7,303 nt of DNA from an uncultured Selenomonadales bacterium (GTDB lineage Bacteria; Bacillota; Negativicutes; Selenomonadales; Selenomonadaceae): contig CALGGP010000019.1 of assembly GCA_937915885.1 (NCBI GenBank), positions 1 through 7,303 on the forward strand, written 5' to 3'. The notes under the pieces were generated by a model, which saw only the letters and a list, made by a program, of their open reading frames with translations, made no database searches and was not told the origin of the DNA. Positions within the stretch are counted from its first letter, which is position 1, and each line of letters starts with the position of its first letter. Below, one piece after another: positions 5,050-7,303 of the stretch. The position numbers were made by a program, and so were the translations under genes.

Positions 5050-7080
5050 ATGCGTAAGATTAAAATCAAATCCGATTGGATCAAAAAATATTTGCCGTTG
5101 GCGCTCGCCTGCAGTCTCTTCACTCCGTCCGCATCGTTCGCTCAAAACGTCGAGCCCGAAGGCAATGTCAACAATCAAGTCACCGTCGATGACGACACAT
5201 ACCGGATCAACGGCGAAAGTTTTTCCTCCGAAGACGGGATTAACATCGTCAAGGGCGGCGGCTCGGAGGCGTCCTTAAACGACGTTATGTATAACAACGT
5301 TGCGGTCGACGGCGGCTCAATCGATTACGTGATGGGCGGCGTGTCGGAGGGCGATGTAAAAAATAATACCGTCACCGTCAACGACGGCACGATCGAAAAT
5401 GCGATCGGCGGACTCGGGATCGGCGGCACCTCCGTCAGCGGCAACCGCGTCATCATTCACGGCGGCACGATTACTTTTGTCAGCGGCGGCAATATCGCTT
5501 CGATTACCGATTGGTCGACGGGCGATGATTCGGTCTTCAATAACAGCGTCGAGATCAACGGCGGCACGATTGACGGTAAGGTGATCGGCGGCGCGGCGTT
5601 CGACGGAGATGCATACGGCAACACGATCGATATCAACGGCGGCACGATCTCGGGTGAAGTGATCGGCGGTGAAGTGATCGGCAATGTGTCTAGCGAAGGC
5701 ACGCCTCACGATAATACGATCAACATAAACGGCGCGGCTGATCTCATCAACGCGTATCTGATCGGCGGCATGCTCGGCAGTTCTCCTCACTCCGACGGAA
5801 ATACTCTCAACGTCAACACGAGCGGCATCACCGCCAAAAATATTTCGGGCTTCCAAAATTTGAATTTCAATCTGCCGTCGGAGGTGTCGGCGGGCTCGAC
5901 CGTAATGACTTTGACGGAGGGACGCACCGATGTCGACGGCATGAATTTATCGGTCAATGCGAGTGCCGATTCGCCGCTCACCGTCAACGACCAATTCAAT
6001 CTGATCGTCAACACCGATCAGGGCATCGAAGGCGATATGAATTTTTCGGGCATGATGGGCAAGGGCGCCAGCTCCGCCTACGGGCTCGACGTCAATATCG
6101 ACGGCAATGCTTTGACTGCCACCGTCGGCGAGCTTTTTGTCAATCACATCGAAGACGTCAACGGCTTTTTGCTCCCGACGCTGGTTGATCCGCCCAAGGT
6201 CGAGGACGGCGCCGAAGAATTTGAAGAGACTCAGGCGACGGATATCGAGATGGTTCGCGAGCAGAGTAATTTTGAGATTTTCGCCAACACCGGCGGCGGG
6301 CATTTCAAAATCAAGACGGGCAACGGCTCTTATATCAAGACCAACATGGGCTCGTTCGATATCGGCATCGCGCGGCAGTTCCAACGCAAGTCGAGCGTGC
6401 TCACCGTCGCGCCCGTCATCGAATACGGTCGCGGCACCTTCGACAGCTATCAGAGTTCGGGCGTGCGCGGCGAAGGGCGGCAATATTATTTGGCGGGCGG
6501 CGTGGTCGTTCGCAGCATGAATAACAGCGGTTTTTATTACGAGGGCAGCTTCCGCGCGGGCAAGAGTGACACCCGCTATTCGTCGAATGATTTCAAGCGG
6601 CTCGGCGAATTGGTTCATGTGAGCTATCACAACGATGCGCCGGTCATCAACAGCCACGTCCGCATCGGCAAAAAAATTCGCATGGGCAAAAATAATATCA
6701 TCGACGTCTACGGTTTTTATGCTTACGCCAGGCAGGGCAGCTCGAGCACGACTTTGAATTGGGGCGATCACTATCGCTTCAGCTCGACCGATTGCGGGCG
6801 GTTTAAGACGGGCTATCGCTTGACGAGTCGTCTGAATGCGGTCTCGAGCATTTATACGGGGCTGGCGTATCAGTACGACGACAATTCGAGCTCGACCTCG
6901 ACGACGGGCGATAAGAGCGTCAGCAGCTCCGGCGAGAAGGGCTCGAGCGGGATGTTGGAGATCGGTTGGGTCGTCCGCCCGATCAAAGACAATCCTTGGA
7001 TGATCGACATCAACACCACGGGCTGGTGCGGCATTCAGCAGGGCGTCTCTGCCATGGCGAAGTTGACCAGATCGTTTTAA
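5050..7080 (+). CDS. Autotransporter (type V secretion) with beta-helical passenger and C-terminal beta-barrel
   Basis: A 676-residue outer-membrane protein. Residues 1-31 are a Sec signal peptide: basic start MRKIKIK, hydrophobic YLPLALACSLF, cleavage after SFA (A31). Residues about 75-265 are degenerate repeats of 24, 26, 33 and 26 residues, consensus N.V.INGGTI...VIGG, as in beta-helical passengers. Residues about 270-405 are a less repetitive linker with an acidic stretch (VEDGAEEFEETQ). From about 407 (FEIFANTGGGHF) to the end, alternating hydrophobic and aromatic strands form a barrel of typical size (about 270 residues), ending KLTRSF with the terminal Phe recognised by the BAM complex. 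The ATG at 5050 places the signal peptide at the N-terminus; upstream in-frame codons overlap the previous gene. GAGGG at 5037-5041 and GGAG at 5043-5046 could serve as ribosome binding site. The 11-base gap implies co-transcription with the RTX-like gene. Passenger function is unknown; adhesion is plausible. Confidence 0.88.
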   Translation: MRKIKIKSDWIKKYLPLALACSLFTPSASFAQNVEPEGNVNNQVTVDDDTYRINGESFSSEDGINIVKGGGSEASLNDVMYNNVAVDGGSIDYVMGGVSEGDVKNNTVTVNDGTIENAIGGLGIGGTSVSGNRVIIHGGTITFVSGGNIASITDWSTGDDSVFNNSVEINGGTIDGKVIGGAAFDGDAYGNTIDINGGTISGEVIGGEVIGNVSSEGTPHDNTININGAADLINAYLIGGMLGSSPHSDGNTLNVNTSGITAKNISGFQNLNFNLPSEVSAGSTVMTLTEGRTDVDGMNLSVNASADSPLTVNDQFNLIVNTDQGIEGDMNFSGMMGKGASSAYGLDVNIDGNALTATVGELFVNHIEDVNGFLLPTLVDPPKVEDGAEEFEETQATDIEMVREQSNFEIFANTGGGHFKIKTGNGSYIKTNMGSFDIGIARQFQRKSSVLTVAPVIEYGRGTFDSYQSSGVRGEGRQYYLAGGVVVRSMNNSGFYYEGSFRAGKSDTRYSSNDFKRLGELVHVSYHNDAPVINSHVRIGKKIRMGKNNIIDVYGFYAYARQGSSSTTLNWGDHYRFSSTDCGRFKTGYRLTSRLNAVSSIYTGLAYQYDDNSSSTSTTGDKSVSSSGEKGSSGMLEIGWVVRPIKDNPWMIDINTTGWCGIQQGVSAMAKLTRSF

Positions 7081-7090
7081 AATTTTTCGT

Positions 7091-7167
7091 GGGCGCCGTC
7101 GACGCTCCCGCCCACCGGTGATGGCGCCCAACCGAGGAAGGCGTTCCCACCCGCGTCGACGGCGCCC
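7091..7167 (+). repeat. 77-bp palindromic intergenic repeat, copy 3
   Basis: Perfect 15-bp terminal inverted repeats (7091-7105 GGGCGCCGTCGACGC and 7153-7167 GCGTCGACGGCGCCC) enclose the unit. GGCGCC occurs at 7092, 7123 and 7161, with spacings 31 and 38. A nested stem pairs TGGGCGCC (7090-7097) with GGCGCCCA (7123-7130). It starts 10 bases after the autotransporter stop codon. No U-run follows, so it is not a canonical terminator, but it would fold strongly in the 3' end of the mRNA. Confidence 0.85.
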
Positions 7168-7303
7168 CACTCAACCGGTGGCGTCCGCACAATCGAAGGC
7201 GCCCGAACGCTCGACGGCGCCCCGCTCAATCGGCGGCAACCGAACATTCGTCGGCGCCCCGCATAGTCGACGGCAACCGCACGCTCGACGGCGCCCCTCT
7301 CTG
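7162..7303 (+). repeat. Degenerate 18-19-nt tandem repeat array (continues past the window)
   Basis: Seven units start at 7162, 7181, 7199, 7217, 7236, 7254 and 7273, with lengths 19, 18, 18, 19, 18, 19, 18. A partial eighth starts at 7291. Units begin GCGCCCC or GCAACCG, and several end TCGACG. From 7217 the two types alternate, giving a 37-base higher-order period. The motif resembles the ends of the adjacent 77-bp palindrome, so the array may have grown from it. There is no conserved frame (unit length is not a multiple of 3) and no gene is seen. Confidence 0.75.

Noticed and set aside
5110..5112. Cys21 in LALACSL as a lipoprotein lipobox
   Set aside because: The -3 residue is Ala rather than Leu, and the hydrophobic stretch continues to a good SFA cleavage site; an autotransporter with a barrel does not need a lipid anchor.
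7090..7130. Hairpin after the autotransporter as an intrinsic terminator
   Set aside because: The stem is strong but no run of T follows it, so termination cannot be claimed from sequence.
7162..7303. Regularly spaced GGCGCC motifs resembling a CRISPR array
   Set aside because: Units are 18-19 bases with degenerate sequence throughout; there are no conserved repeats of 24-37 bases separated by unique spacers, and no cas genes are visible.

Overview
The window looks like chromosomal DNA of a moderately GC-rich diderm bacterium with Firmicutes-style expression signals. It has strong AGGAGG ribosome binding sites and near-consensus TTGACA/TATAAT promoters. It also encodes a protein with a Sec signal peptide and an outer-membrane beta-barrel ending in Phe. 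That combination, with a highly repetitive RTX-like surface protein, suggests a Negativicutes (Selenomonas/Quinella-like) bacterium. This placement is inference, not proof.

Layout. On the minus strand, a two-gene unit (an unrecognised 95-residue protein, then radA) starts from a clean sigma-70-type promoter at about 1763-1791. Back to back with it is a plus-strand promoter (1802-1830) that would transcribe a leader of about 330 nt before a HAD phosphatase (2168-2920). The leader holds a 77-bp palindromic repeat, two GGCGCC-bounded cassettes, a GC hairpin and a perfect four-tract G-quadruplex motif just upstream of the ribosome binding site. Next comes a promoter whose -35/-10 spacer contains a run of ten C (2964-2993). 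It drives a two-gene operon: a 664-residue RTX-like acidic repeat protein and, 11 bases later, a 676-residue autotransporter. The right end (7081-7303) is non-coding: another copy of the 77-bp palindrome followed by a degenerate 18-19-nt tandem repeat running off the window. A third copy, truncated by the window edge, lies downstream of radA at 1-58.

How it fits together. RadA is a housekeeping recombination and repair factor and the HAD protein a general phosphatase. The most interesting part is the RTX-like/autotransporter operon. The C10 tract sits where slipped-strand mispairing would change promoter spacing, so both surface proteins may switch on and off together. The repeat family lies at transcript ends or in leaders, always in the same orientation relative to the likely transcript, which suggests a role as RNA structure (a REP/BIME-like element) or a non-autonomous mobile palindrome.
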